Of a stretch of DNA of 41,451 nucleotides, positions 21,609 to 29,512 are shown in pieces. Below the pieces are notes generated by a model, which saw only the letters and a program-made list of their open reading frames with translations, was not told the origin of the DNA and did no database searches. How positions within the stretch are numbered: the first letter of the stretch is position 1; every line of letters starts with the position of its first letter. The DNA is from Actinomycetes bacterium (GTDB taxonomy: Bacteria; Actinomycetota; Acidimicrobiia; Acidimicrobiales; RAAP-2). The stretch spans positions 1 to 41,451 of the forward strand of contig JAJYPY010000007.1 in the NCBI GenBank assembly GCA_021794995.1, in the 5' to 3' direction. The position numbers were made by a program, and so were the translations under genes.

Positions 21609-22682
21609 GTGGAGTGGGTCGAAAAGACGGGAAAGTCGGTGGGAGAAGCCACGGAGCGGGCCCTCGACCAGCTGGGCGTCTCGGAGCAGGACGCTGAGCT
21701 TGTTGTCCTCGCCGAGCCCAGGACCGGGTTGTTCGGCCGGGTGCGCGGCGAGGCGCGGGTGCGGGCCCGCGTCCGGCCGGCGGAGCCCCGCCCGAAACGG
21801 GTGCGCCGGTCTCGCGAGCGCGGACGCGCAGCGGGACGTTCCGGCGAGACCCAGGCGGCACCAGGCGCCGAGGGACAGCGCTCGCGGCAACGCCCCGCGA
21901 ACCCCAACGGTCAGCGGGGCACCGGCGGCCGCGGGGGGCACGCACAAGGCAGCGCGTCGGGGGGCGAAGATGCGAGCCGGAGCGAGAGCAGTACGGGAGC
22001 GCCGACGACCTCCGCGAGCAGTCGGCGTCGACGGAGACGCCGGAGCGCCGTCGTCCGTCAGGAGGAGAGCGGGCAAGGACCTCGTGGTGATGCGAGGGAC
22101 GCGGGAGGCGAGCGGATCGCTGCGGTCGATGACGCGCGCGGCGGCCCGTCGCAGACCACTCGAGGGTCGAGGCAGGATGGAGCAGTGAGGGAGGAGCTCG
22201 CGGTGTCTGACGGGATCACGTTGCAAGAGCAAGCGGCGGTGGCCAAGGACTTCATCGAAGGTCTTCTCGAGCGCTATGGGCTCGAGGCGACCGTGGACGT
22301 CCGGGAACTGGACGAAGAGACGGTCGAGCTGGCTGCGCGTGGCGATGGATTGGGTGTGCTCGTCGGGCCCAAGGGTGCGACGCTGGCGGCACTGCAGGAC
22401 GTGACGCGAACGGTCGTCCAGAAGCGGTTTCCGAACCGCACGGACCGGGTCCTGGTCGACGTCGCCGGCTACCGGGAACGACGGATCGCCGCGCTGCGGC
22501 GGTTCACGGCGCAGATTGCCGCCGAGGTCCTCGAGAGCGGCAGCGAGCGTGCGCTCGAGCCGATGTCGGCCGCCGACCGCAAGGTTGTCCATGACGCGGT
22601 GGTCACGATCGACGGGGTGGTGTCGAGCTCACAGGGCGAAGAGCCGCACCGCTTCGTGGTCATCTCACCCGCCGACGGCTGA
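21609..22682 (+). CDS. jag: Jag/KhpB (EloR) RNA-binding protein: Jag-N, KH and R3H domains
   Basis: VEWVEKTGKSVGEATERALDQLGVSEQDAELVVL; KH GDGLGVLVGPKGATLAALQDVTRTVV; R3H-like RNRTDRVLVDVAGYRERR...; after yidC. Confidence 0.92.
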   Translation: MEWVEKTGKSVGEATERALDQLGVSEQDAELVVLAEPRTGLFGRVRGEARVRARVRPAEPRPKRVRRSRERGRAAGRSGETQAAPGAEGQRSRQRPANPNGQRGTGGRGGHAQGSASGGEDASRSESSTGAPTTSASSRRRRRRRSAVVRQEESGQGPRGDARDAGGERIAAVDDARGGPSQTTRGSRQDGAVREELAVSDGITLQEQAAVAKDFIEGLLERYGLEATVDVRELDEETVELAARGDGLGVLVGPKGATLAALQDVTRTVVQKRFPNRTDRVLVDVAGYRERRIAALRRFTAQIAAEVLESGSERALEPMSAADRKVVHDAVVTIDGVVSSSQGEEPHRFVVISPADG

Positions 22683-22708
22683 ACCTGCGACGCGGGGTGC
22701 TTCACCGC

Positions 22709-22744
22709 GCGGACGGGGCGATGGCAGCGGACGGGGCGATGGAC
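22709..22744. repeat. 18-bp x2 tandem repeat over the rsmG start
   Basis: GCGGACGGGGCGATGGCA (22709-22726) / GCGGACGGGGCGATGGAC (22727-22744). Confidence 0.95.
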
Positions 22745-23404
22745 GGCATGACGCGCCTCCGCGGGTTGCTGACGGAGGCCCGCGCGAACGGCTTCCTCGG
22801 GCCCGGCGCCATCGGTGACCACCTCGACCACGCGGAGGCATTTGCCGAGGCCGTGGAGTCGGCATGGGGCGGAGCCGTCCCTGGCGCTCCTCATCCGGGC
22901 GATGCTCCGGCGAGGGTCGTCGACCTCGGTTCCGGCGCGGGCGTTCCTGCGCTGGTCCTGACCCTGCGCTGGCCGGCGAGCCGGTTCCTCCTCGTCGAGG
23001 CGAATGCCCGACGTGCCTCGTTTCTCGAACGGGCGACGGGGGAGCTGGGGGTTGCGGAGCGCGCCGAGGTGGTCGCCGTGCGCGCCGAGACGATCGGGAG
23101 AGACCCGGCTCGGCGAGGATGCTACGACGCGGTCGTGGCCCGCTCCTTCGGCCGCCCAGCGGTCACGGCGGAGTGCGCGGCGCCGCTGCTTCGGGTCGGT
23201 GGCATCCTTGTCGTCTCCGAGCCGCCCACCATCGACGCCGCGGCCCTCCCCCGCTGGGCACCTTCGGCGCTCGCGAGCCTCGGGATGGGCACGGGCGTGC
23301 GTCTTGGCGGCGCCCGGCACTTCGTCGCCATTCCCCAGCTGGTTGCCTGTCCCGAGCGCTTCCCACGACGCGTCGGGGTGCCGGCGAAACGCCCGCTGTT
23401 CTGA
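22721..23404 (+). CDS. rsmG: 16S rRNA (guanine-N7) methyltransferase RsmG/GidB
   Basis: RVVDLGSGAGVPALVLTLRWPASRFLLVEANARRASFLERA, VVARSFGRPAVTAECAAPLL. In-frame ATGs at 22721, 22739, 22748. Confidence 0.93.
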   Translation: MAADGAMDGMTRLRGLLTEARANGFLGPGAIGDHLDHAEAFAEAVESAWGGAVPGAPHPGDAPARVVDLGSGAGVPALVLTLRWPASRFLLVEANARRASFLERATGELGVAERAEVVAVRAETIGRDPARRGCYDAVVARSFGRPAVTAECAAPLLRVGGILVVSEPPTIDAAALPRWAPSALASLGMGTGVRLGGARHFVAIPQLVACPERFPRRVGVPAKRPLF

Positions 23405-23405
23405 A

Positions 23406-23421
23406 GGAGGGCTATCCCTCC
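23406..23421. terminator. hairpin GGAGGG-CTAT-CCCTCC straddling convergent stop codons of rsmG and the LAGLIDADG-like gene
   Basis: 6-bp perfect stem; no U-tract, so a weak terminator call. Confidence 0.3.
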
Positions 23422-23891
23422 CGCGCCGGGTCTGCGTCGTCCGCCGCACGAAGGGCGGAGAAGATCGTTGACGCTCGGTCGGGCGCGGGAAGATCGTCCC
23501 CGGAATCTGGATGATCGCCCGCGATCCCGGAGTCGTCGATCGCCAGCTGCCGGGCGTACTGGGTGCACATCGACACGAAGCGTGCATGCGCATACCGGTC
23601 GAGTGACGGCGAGAGGTGCGTGGCGATGAGGGGGACGACCGTGTCGCGAAGGTAGGCGCCGCGCACCATCCACTGGTAGTACCGCCGGCCGCCGTGGGAG
23701 TAGGGGCCGTAGAGACGACTGCCTGGATAGGTGCGCTCGAGCCAGCGAAACATGGCTTCGTGCCGTTCGTGCATGCGCAGCGTGATCTGGGGCTGGCGTC
23801 CGTCCCCTCCAAAGTGCCCCTCACCGATCAGCAGGCCGACCAGGACGCCATGGTCGAATTCGGTTGCTGCCGGGCCCCCGCCTAGTGTCAT
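23412..23891 (-). CDS. stand-alone LAGLIDADG-like (homing-endonuclease fold) protein
   Basis: VLVGLLIGEGHFGGDGRQPQITLRMHERHEAMFRWLERTYPGSRLYGPYSHGGRRYYQWMVRGAYLRDTVVPL; single GLLIGEGHF motif; SD AAGGAGG before ATG at 23891. Confidence 0.75.
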   Translation of the reverse strand: MTLGGGPAATEFDHGVLVGLLIGEGHFGGDGRQPQITLRMHERHEAMFRWLERTYPGSRLYGPYSHGGRRYYQWMVRGAYLRDTVVPLIATHLSPSLDRYAHARFVSMCTQYARQLAIDDSGIAGDHPDSGDDLPAPDRASTIFSALRAADDADPAREG

Positions 23892-23920
23892 CGAACCTCC
23901 TTGGGCGGTGGTCCTTATGG

Positions 23921-23950
23921 TGTTTCACCGTCATGTTACACGTGGAACGC
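23921..23950. repeat. 30-bp parS-like element, copy 1
   Basis: TGTTTCACCGTCATGTTACACGTGGAACGC; 23934-23949 matches parS TGTTTCACGTGAAACA at 13/16. Confidence 0.7.
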
Positions 23951-24010
23951 CAGCCACCGCCACCCCTCAGCGGACGGCGTGCCGTGGCACGATGGGGGGT
24001 GTGGTGTGAG

Positions 24011-24040
24011 TGTTTCACCGTTAGGTTACACGTGAAACGC
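24011..24040. repeat. 30-bp parS-like element, copy 2
   Basis: TGTTTCACCGTTAGGTTACACGTGAAACGC; 27/30 identical to copy 1, start exactly 90 bp later; 24024-24039 matches parS at 13/16. Confidence 0.7.
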
Positions 24041-24317
24041 GTGGGCGTCGCGCAAAAGATGCGGTAGCGAGGCTTGACCTGGACCAAGGCGCGGGCCAGG
24101 ATGGAGGCGTGAGCTGCGGCGGGGGAGCGAGTGGGCGTCCGATGCCCCGTTGGGGTGACCGTTCGACCCCCCGCACCGCTCCGACCTCGGCGTTCACCAC
24201 CACCGTGCCTGGCGCATGCATTGCGTGCCCGCCCGGGTGGTCTGCCGCCCGACGCGCATGTCCGGTCGCGCAGTGCGGGTGATCGGCCGCCGCCGCTCCA
24301 GGGAGGGGGACGGCATC

Positions 24318-25502
24318 GTGAGCCCGCCGGAGAAGGCCGAGCAGAATGCACCGCCCCCCGAGGGTGAAGAGGACGACCAGGTGACAGATGCCCAGCTGAG
24401 GATCGATAGTCCTCCCATCGCCACGGCGCAGGGAATGGAACCTGCGGAACGGCCAGACGACTTGGAGCATGGTGCCGACGCCGATGATCCCCTGTATGAG
24501 GACAGGGCCCTCGGCGAGGCCGAGGCGCCGGTCGTCGAGGAAGTTCCCCGCATGGTCGAGGAGGCTCCAGTGGTTGTGGAGGAGGCTCCACAGGTGCTCG
24601 AGGAAGCTCCACAGGTGGTCGAGGGCGCACCGCCGCCGCGCACCGCAGGCGCACGGGGGGAGCGCGCGGTGGAGCGCGAGCTGGTGGCGCGCTCAGACGG
24701 GAGAGGCGTGGCTACCCCGCGCCCACTGCCCCGTGTGGTCGCTGTCGCCAACCAAAAGGGTGGTGTGGGGAAGACGACCACGACCGTGAACCTCGGGGCT
24801 GCCCTTGCCGACCTCGGCTATCGCGTCCTCGTGATCGACCTGGACCCCCAGGGGAACGCCACGACGGGGCTCGGTATTGATGCACGGAGCTTCGAACACT
24901 CGATGTACGACGTCATCATGCGCGAGACGCCGCTCGAGGACGCGATCGAGCCGACGAGTGTGCGGAACCTGTTCGTCGCGCCGGCCACGATCGACCTCGC
25001 CGGTGTCGAGATCGAACTGGTGCCCGCGTTCAGCCGTGAGCTCCGGCTGCGCAGGGCGATCGAGACGGTCGTGGACGACTTCGACTTCGTACTGATCGAC
25101 TGTCCGCCTTCGCTCGGGCTGATCACGATCAACGGCCTTGCCGCTGCGAGCGAGGTGCTGGTCCCCATCCAGTGTGAGTACTATGCGCTCGAGGGGCTCG
25201 GGCAGCTTCTCAGGAACGTCCATCTCGTCGCCTCCAACCTCAACGAGCGCCTCGAAGTCAGCGCGATCGTCCTGACCATGTACGACGCCCGCACCCGGCT
25301 GGCCCTCGAAGTCGCGGACGATGTCCGCGAGCACTTCGGCGAGAAGGTCTGCCGGATCGTGATCCCGCGCACGATCCGCCTATCCGAGGCGCCCTCATTT
25401 GGTCAACCGATTACGGTGTTCGACCCCTCGTCTCGTGGAGCGGTCGCGTACAGGGAGCTTGCGAAGGAGGTGAGCAATGGCGCGCCGAAGCGGACTGGGT
25501 AA
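24318..25502 (+). CDS. parA: chromosome-partitioning ATPase ParA (Soj)
   Basis: VVAVANQKGGVGKTTTTVNLGAALADLGYRVLVIDLDPQGNATTGLG, LIDCPPSLGLITINGLAAA; acidic repetitive N-terminal extension. Start chosen at GTG 24318, uncertain (ORF opens 24216). Confidence 0.95.
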   Translation: MSPPEKAEQNAPPPEGEEDDQVTDAQLRIDSPPIATAQGMEPAERPDDLEHGADADDPLYEDRALGEAEAPVVEEVPRMVEEAPVVVEEAPQVLEEAPQVVEGAPPPRTAGARGERAVERELVARSDGRGVATPRPLPRVVAVANQKGGVGKTTTTVNLGAALADLGYRVLVIDLDPQGNATTGLGIDARSFEHSMYDVIMRETPLEDAIEPTSVRNLFVAPATIDLAGVEIELVPAFSRELRLRRAIETVVDDFDFVLIDCPPSLGLITINGLAAASEVLVPIQCEYYALEGLGQLLRNVHLVASNLNERLEVSAIVLTMYDARTRLALEVADDVREHFGEKVCRIVIPRTIRLSEAPSFGQPITVFDPSSRGAVAYRELAKEVSNGAPKRTG

Positions 25503-26469
25503 GGGGCTGGGCGCCCTGATCCCGACGGAGGTCGCCGGTGCCGGCGCGCAGGGGGGTGCGCTGCGTGAGGTTCCGATCTCGAGCATCCGCCCCAACACCC
25601 TGCAGCCGCGGACCCATTTCGACGAAGAGTCGATGTCGTCTCTCGCGGCGTCCATCCGGGAGCTGGGCGTTCTCCAACCGGTCCTGGTGCGCGCGCTCGA
25701 GGAGGGAGTGGAGGGGTATGAGCTGATCGCCGGGGAGCGGCGGTGGCGCGCCGCGCGCCGCGCCGGACTCCAGACGATCCCGGTGCTTGTCAGGGACGTC
25801 AACGGCGACGCGCACAGCCTCGAGCAGGCGCTCGTGGAGAATCTCCACCGGGAGGATCTCGGACCGCTCGAAGAGGCGGCCGCGTATCAGCAGCTCATCG
25901 ATGACTTCGGTCTCACCCACGAGCAGGTTGCGACCCGCGTGGGCAAGAGCCGCGCCACGGTGACGAACACGCTGCGGCTGCTGCAGCTTCCCGCAGGCGT
26001 GCAGCGCGCCCTCGCGGACGGCTCGATCTCCGCCGGCCACGCCAGAGCATTGTTGGGGACCCCAGACCGGCAGCTCCAAGAGCAGCTCGTTGGACGGATC
26101 GTCGGTGAAGGGCTCACCGTGCGGCAGGTCGAGGATGCCGTGCGCGGTGGCGACGTCGCGTCTGGCGCGTTGGGGGTGGCGACGGGTCCCGGCACGGGCG
26201 CCGACGCGAGCGGCGGGCGCGTCGGCGCGGATCATGCCGGTACTACCAGCGGTACGACTCGTCGTGTCCCGACGCGACGCCTCCCTGAGCCGGGCGTACT
26301 GGAGCTCGAAGAGCTGCTTTCGACGCATCTCAATACCCGGGTCAAGGTGGAACTTCACAACCGCCGGGGCCGTGTCCTTGTCGAGTTCGCCACCCTCGAG
26401 GATCTCGAGCGCATCTACCGGGCGATGGTCGAAGGACCCCACACGTCCACCCCTCCGCCCACGCCGTAG
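25477..26469 (+). CDS. parB: chromosome-partitioning protein ParB
   Basis: RRSGLGKGLGALIP, ISSIRPNTLQPRTHFDEESMSSLAASIRELGVLQPVLVR, GERRWRAARRAGL, RVGKSRATVTNTLRLLQLP; SD AAGGAGGTGA before ATG. Confidence 0.97.
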   Translation: MARRSGLGKGLGALIPTEVAGAGAQGGALREVPISSIRPNTLQPRTHFDEESMSSLAASIRELGVLQPVLVRALEEGVEGYELIAGERRWRAARRAGLQTIPVLVRDVNGDAHSLEQALVENLHREDLGPLEEAAAYQQLIDDFGLTHEQVATRVGKSRATVTNTLRLLQLPAGVQRALADGSISAGHARALLGTPDRQLQEQLVGRIVGEGLTVRQVEDAVRGGDVASGALGVATGPGTGADASGGRVGADHAGTTSGTTRRVPTRRLPEPGVLELEELLSTHLNTRVKVELHNRRGRVLVEFATLEDLERIYRAMVEGPHTSTPPPTP

Positions 26470-26555
26470 CGACCGGTGATGCCGGTCCCTGCACAGGGTG
26501 GGGTCTCGACCGGCACGTGACCTCGAGGGCGGAACCCTCAACCCGCACTACACGG

Positions 26556-26588
26556 ATATCCACAACCTGTGCATGACGTTGTGGATTG
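26556..26588. promoter_or_regulatory. inverted pair of DnaA boxes in the parB/amidase convergent gap
   Basis: ATATCCACA (26556-26564, 8/9 to TTATCCACA) facing TGTGGATTG (26580-26588); perfect 9-bp arms ATCCACAAC (26558-26566) / GTTGTGGAT (26578-26586). Confidence 0.6.
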
Positions 26589-26659
26589 TTCTGCTCGCCC
26601 TCAAGTACAGCATGCGGTCAGCGCAGCGCCCGTGTGGACGACGCCCGCGTGCCCCCTGG

Positions 26660-27655
26660 TCACTCCCAAGGCCCCCCGGCCCACGACGACAGCGCGTCGG
26701 CGAGCGCGTCGGCGAGCGCGGAACCGTGCTCGACGGCGAGGGACGCGGGGCCGACTTCGACGGTCACGGCGGGCATCCGCGTCTCGCGCAGGATCGTGAG
26801 CGACATCCCATGCGCCCCGAGGTCGGGCACCCCGAGGGCTCGCGGGACCGTTCGCTGGATCGCCTCGGCGAGCAAGCGGCCCCCGACGGACTCGTCGCGG
26901 TACCCCGAGTAGAAGGCGGCCAGCGCGCCGCGGCGCTCCGGCTCGAGTCGCAGGGCGAGGTAGGCCTCCGCGCCTGCGCTGTTCGCCTGCTGCGCCTGGA
27001 CGGAGTCATCGGGGTGATGAAGGGTCGTGACGGTGGCGCCGTAGGTGAGCAGTCGCCTGCGCAACGCGGCTACCGGGGGGGCCAGTCCCCCGGGCTCGCC
27101 GATCGCGATGTGGCGGCCCGCGAGCGTGGGCGGCGCCTGGCGGAGCAGCTCCCTCGCTCGTACGGTCGACACGAGGTGGACCGGCGACGGGGCGCGCGCG
27201 GCCACGCGGCGAAGCGCGCGCAACGTCTCGCTGCCAAGAATGCCGTCGGCCGGCAGCGCCGCGTTCTCTTGGAACTCACGGAGCGCGATCGCGGTGGCGT
27301 CGCCGAAGATGCCGTCGACCCGCCCGGTGTCGAAGCCGAGTGCGCAGATCCGTTGTTGGAGCTCGGCGACGTCGTCCCCGCGCATCATCGGCGTCCGGCG
27401 GTACAAGAAGCGGTCACCGAGCCGATACCCGGCTTCGACGAGGGTCTGCCACGTCTGCGCGCCGAAGAGCCCGTCCACGCGCAGTCCCCGACTCCGCTGA
27501 AACGCCTCGACGGCGGCGCGGGTCGCGCGACCGAAGACGCCACTCGGATCGGTGATCGGGCCGAACCCCAACGCAAGGAGGCGATCCTGGACGTCTGCAA
27601 CCGCATCGCCCTCGTCGCCCTCGCAGAGCGGGAGCGCGCCGCGCCGAGGGGTCAA
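26660..27655 (-). CDS. N-acetylmuramoyl-L-alanine amidase-like protein with two N-terminal peptidoglycan-binding domains (CwlM-like)
   Basis: Two PG_binding_1-type repeats (VADVQDRLLALGFGPITDPSGVFGRATRAAVEAFQRSRGL; VAELQQRICALGFDTGRVDGIFGDATAIALREFQ) plus amidase_3-like domain (ILRETRMPAVTVEVG); downstream of trxA. Start uncertain (TTG 27655). Confidence 0.8.
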   Translation of the reverse strand: MTPRRGALPLCEGDEGDAVADVQDRLLALGFGPITDPSGVFGRATRAAVEAFQRSRGLRVDGLFGAQTWQTLVEAGYRLGDRFLYRRTPMMRGDDVAELQQRICALGFDTGRVDGIFGDATAIALREFQENAALPADGILGSETLRALRRVAARAPSPVHLVSTVRARELLRQAPPTLAGRHIAIGEPGGLAPPVAALRRRLLTYGATVTTLHHPDDSVQAQQANSAGAEAYLALRLEPERRGALAAFYSGYRDESVGGRLLAEAIQRTVPRALGVPDLGAHGMSLTILRETRMPAVTVEVGPASLAVEHGSALADALADALSSWAGGPWE

Positions 27656-27663
27656 CCCGTCGT

Positions 27664-27990
27664 CTACAGGTAGCCGGACAGCTCCTGGACGAGCTGCCCC
27701 TTCGGCTTCGCCCCGATCAGGCGCACCTTGGGCTCCCCGTCCTTGAACAGAATCAGGGTGGGAATGCTCATCACGTCGTAGCGGCGCGTCACGTCCAGGT
27801 TCTCGTCGATGTTGAGCTTCGCCACCTGGAGCTTGCCTGCCTGCTCGCCCGCGATCTCCTCGAGCACCGGCGCGATCATCTTGCACGGCCCGCACCATTC
27901 GGCCCAGAAGTCGACGAGCACCGGCACCTCCGACGCCTTGACATGCTCGTCAAACGTACTGTCGTCCAACGTCACGATCTTCTCGCTCAT
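27664..27990 (-). CDS. trxA: thioredoxin
   Basis: VLVDFWAEWCGPCKMIAPVLEEIA. Confidence 0.97.
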   Translation of the reverse strand: MSEKIVTLDDSTFDEHVKASEVPVLVDFWAEWCGPCKMIAPVLEEIAGEQAGKLQVAKLNIDENLDVTRRYDVMSIPTLILFKDGEPKVRLIGAKPKGQLVQELSGYL

Positions 27991-28126
27991 CTCGCCTCTC
28001 TTCGCTCGCTCCTGCGCGCACGTCCGCCGGTGATGTCCACATCCCCCGTCATGATCACGTCAACACCGCCAGCGCACTCCCTGTTCCCGGCCGTTCGGCA
28101 CGGCAGCCCCCGTGTCGGTCGGTTGC

Positions 28127-29086
28127 CTAGGACCCGCGTGCTTCCAGCCACCGCTCGGCGTCGATGGCCGCCATGCACCCCGACCCCGCCGCAGTGACCG
28201 CCTGGCGGTACGTCTGATCCTGGACGTCGCCGCAGGCGAAGACGCCGTCGACGTTCGTGCGCGAGCCGTCGTGCGTCGCCACATAGCCTTGGTCGTCGAG
28301 CGCCACCTGACCCCTGAACACCGCGGTGTTCGGCACGTGGCCGATGGCGACGAAGACACCGGTCACCGGGAGCTCGTCATACGCCCCGGTGGCCGCATGG
28401 CGTACCCGTACCCCGGTCACCTTGCCGTCACCGAGCACCTCGACGACCTGCTGTGTCCAGGCGAATTCGATGTCGGGGTTCGCGAACGCCCGCTCCTGCA
28501 TGATGCGCGACGCCCGGAGGCGGTCGCGGCGGTGCACCACGGTCACCTTCGACGCGAACCTCGTCAGGAACAGCGCTTCTTCGAGAGCCGAGTCGCCGCC
28601 ACCGACGACGGCGATGTGCTGGTCGCGAAAGAAGAAGCCATCGCACGTGGCGCAGGTGGAGACGCCGTACCCGAGCAGTCTGTCCTCTCCCGGGACACCC
28701 AGCATCAGCGCCTGCGCCCCCGTGGCGATGATCAGCGCCTCCGTTTCATAGGTCGGTGACGGCGCGTCGGGATCGCCCGTCCACACGGCGAACGGGCTCT
28801 TCTCGAGCTCGACGCGGGTGACCTTGGCGGTGACGATGTCGGCCCCGAAGCGGGCGGCCTGTGCACGCATCGAGGTCATGAGCTCGGGACCGAGGATGCC
28901 GTCGGGGAAGCCGGGATAGTTCTCCACCTCGGTCGTGAGCATCAGCTGGCCACCGGGCTGGTCACTGGTCGACGAGGGCTCGCCCTCGATCAGGACCGGC
29001 CCGAGCTGCGCCCGAGCCGTGTACACGGCCGCGGTAAGCCCGGCCGGACCCGATCCCGCGATCAGCACCTTCAGATGAGAGGGCAC
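28127..29086 (-). CDS. trxB: thioredoxin-disulfide reductase
   Basis: [61 protein letters not shown]. Confidence 0.96.
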   Translation of the reverse strand: MPSHLKVLIAGSGPAGLTAAVYTARAQLGPVLIEGEPSSTSDQPGGQLMLTTEVENYPGFPDGILGPELMTSMRAQAARFGADIVTAKVTRVELEKSPFAVWTGDPDAPSPTYETEALIIATGAQALMLGVPGEDRLLGYGVSTCATCDGFFFRDQHIAVVGGGDSALEEALFLTRFASKVTVVHRRDRLRASRIMQERAFANPDIEFAWTQQVVEVLGDGKVTGVRVRHAATGAYDELPVTGVFVAIGHVPNTAVFRGQVALDDQGYVATHDGSRTNVDGVFACGDVQDQTYRQAVTAAGSGCMAAIDAERWLEARGS

Positions 29087-29093
29087 GGGTGCC

Positions 29094-29489
29094 TCAGCGC
29101 GGGCTGACAGGGGAGGGGCGAGCCGACCGGCGCGTCCAGGCGCCGAGACCCACCAAGGTCAATGCGCCACCGAGCACGAGATAGCTGAGCCAGACGCGAT
29201 GGCCGAAGACGTAGACGTCGAAGAGCCGGAGGATCGCGATGGACCCCATCACGAGCACGAGGGTGGCCAGGGCCGCGACGAGCAACCCGAAGACGATCGC
29301 GCGGGTCGCGAGCAGCGCGGGCCGAACCGCCTTGTCGTGGATGGTGTCGACGAGGAGTTGGACCACATCCGCGGCCTTGCGCGGCAGCTCCGCTGCCGCC
29401 TGCGCCGCCGCCGCGCCGACTGCCGGCGGCGGGACGGATCCGCCTGCCGGTCGTGCCGGCTCGCTGTGTGGCGCGTGCACGTCGCTCAT
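29094..29489 (-). CDS. small membrane protein of unknown function (two TM segments)
   Basis: [30 protein letters not shown] and [19 protein letters not shown] hydrophobic segments; abuts trxB. Confidence 0.65.
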   Translation of the reverse strand: MSDVHAPHSEPARPAGGSVPPPAVGAAAAQAAAELPRKAADVVQLLVDTIHDKAVRPALLATRAIVFGLLVAALATLVLVMGSIAILRLFDVYVFGHRVWLSYLVLGGALTLVGLGAWTRRSARPSPVSPR

Positions 29490-29512
29490 GCGGCCAGCCT
29501 ATCTGCAGGGGG

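Noticed and set aside
20337-22592. 751-aa - strand ORF
   Set aside because: Antisense to yidC/jag, composition typical of GC-rich antisense translation.
28112-28759. 215-aa + strand ORF
   Set aside because: Antisense to trxB, which is unambiguous.
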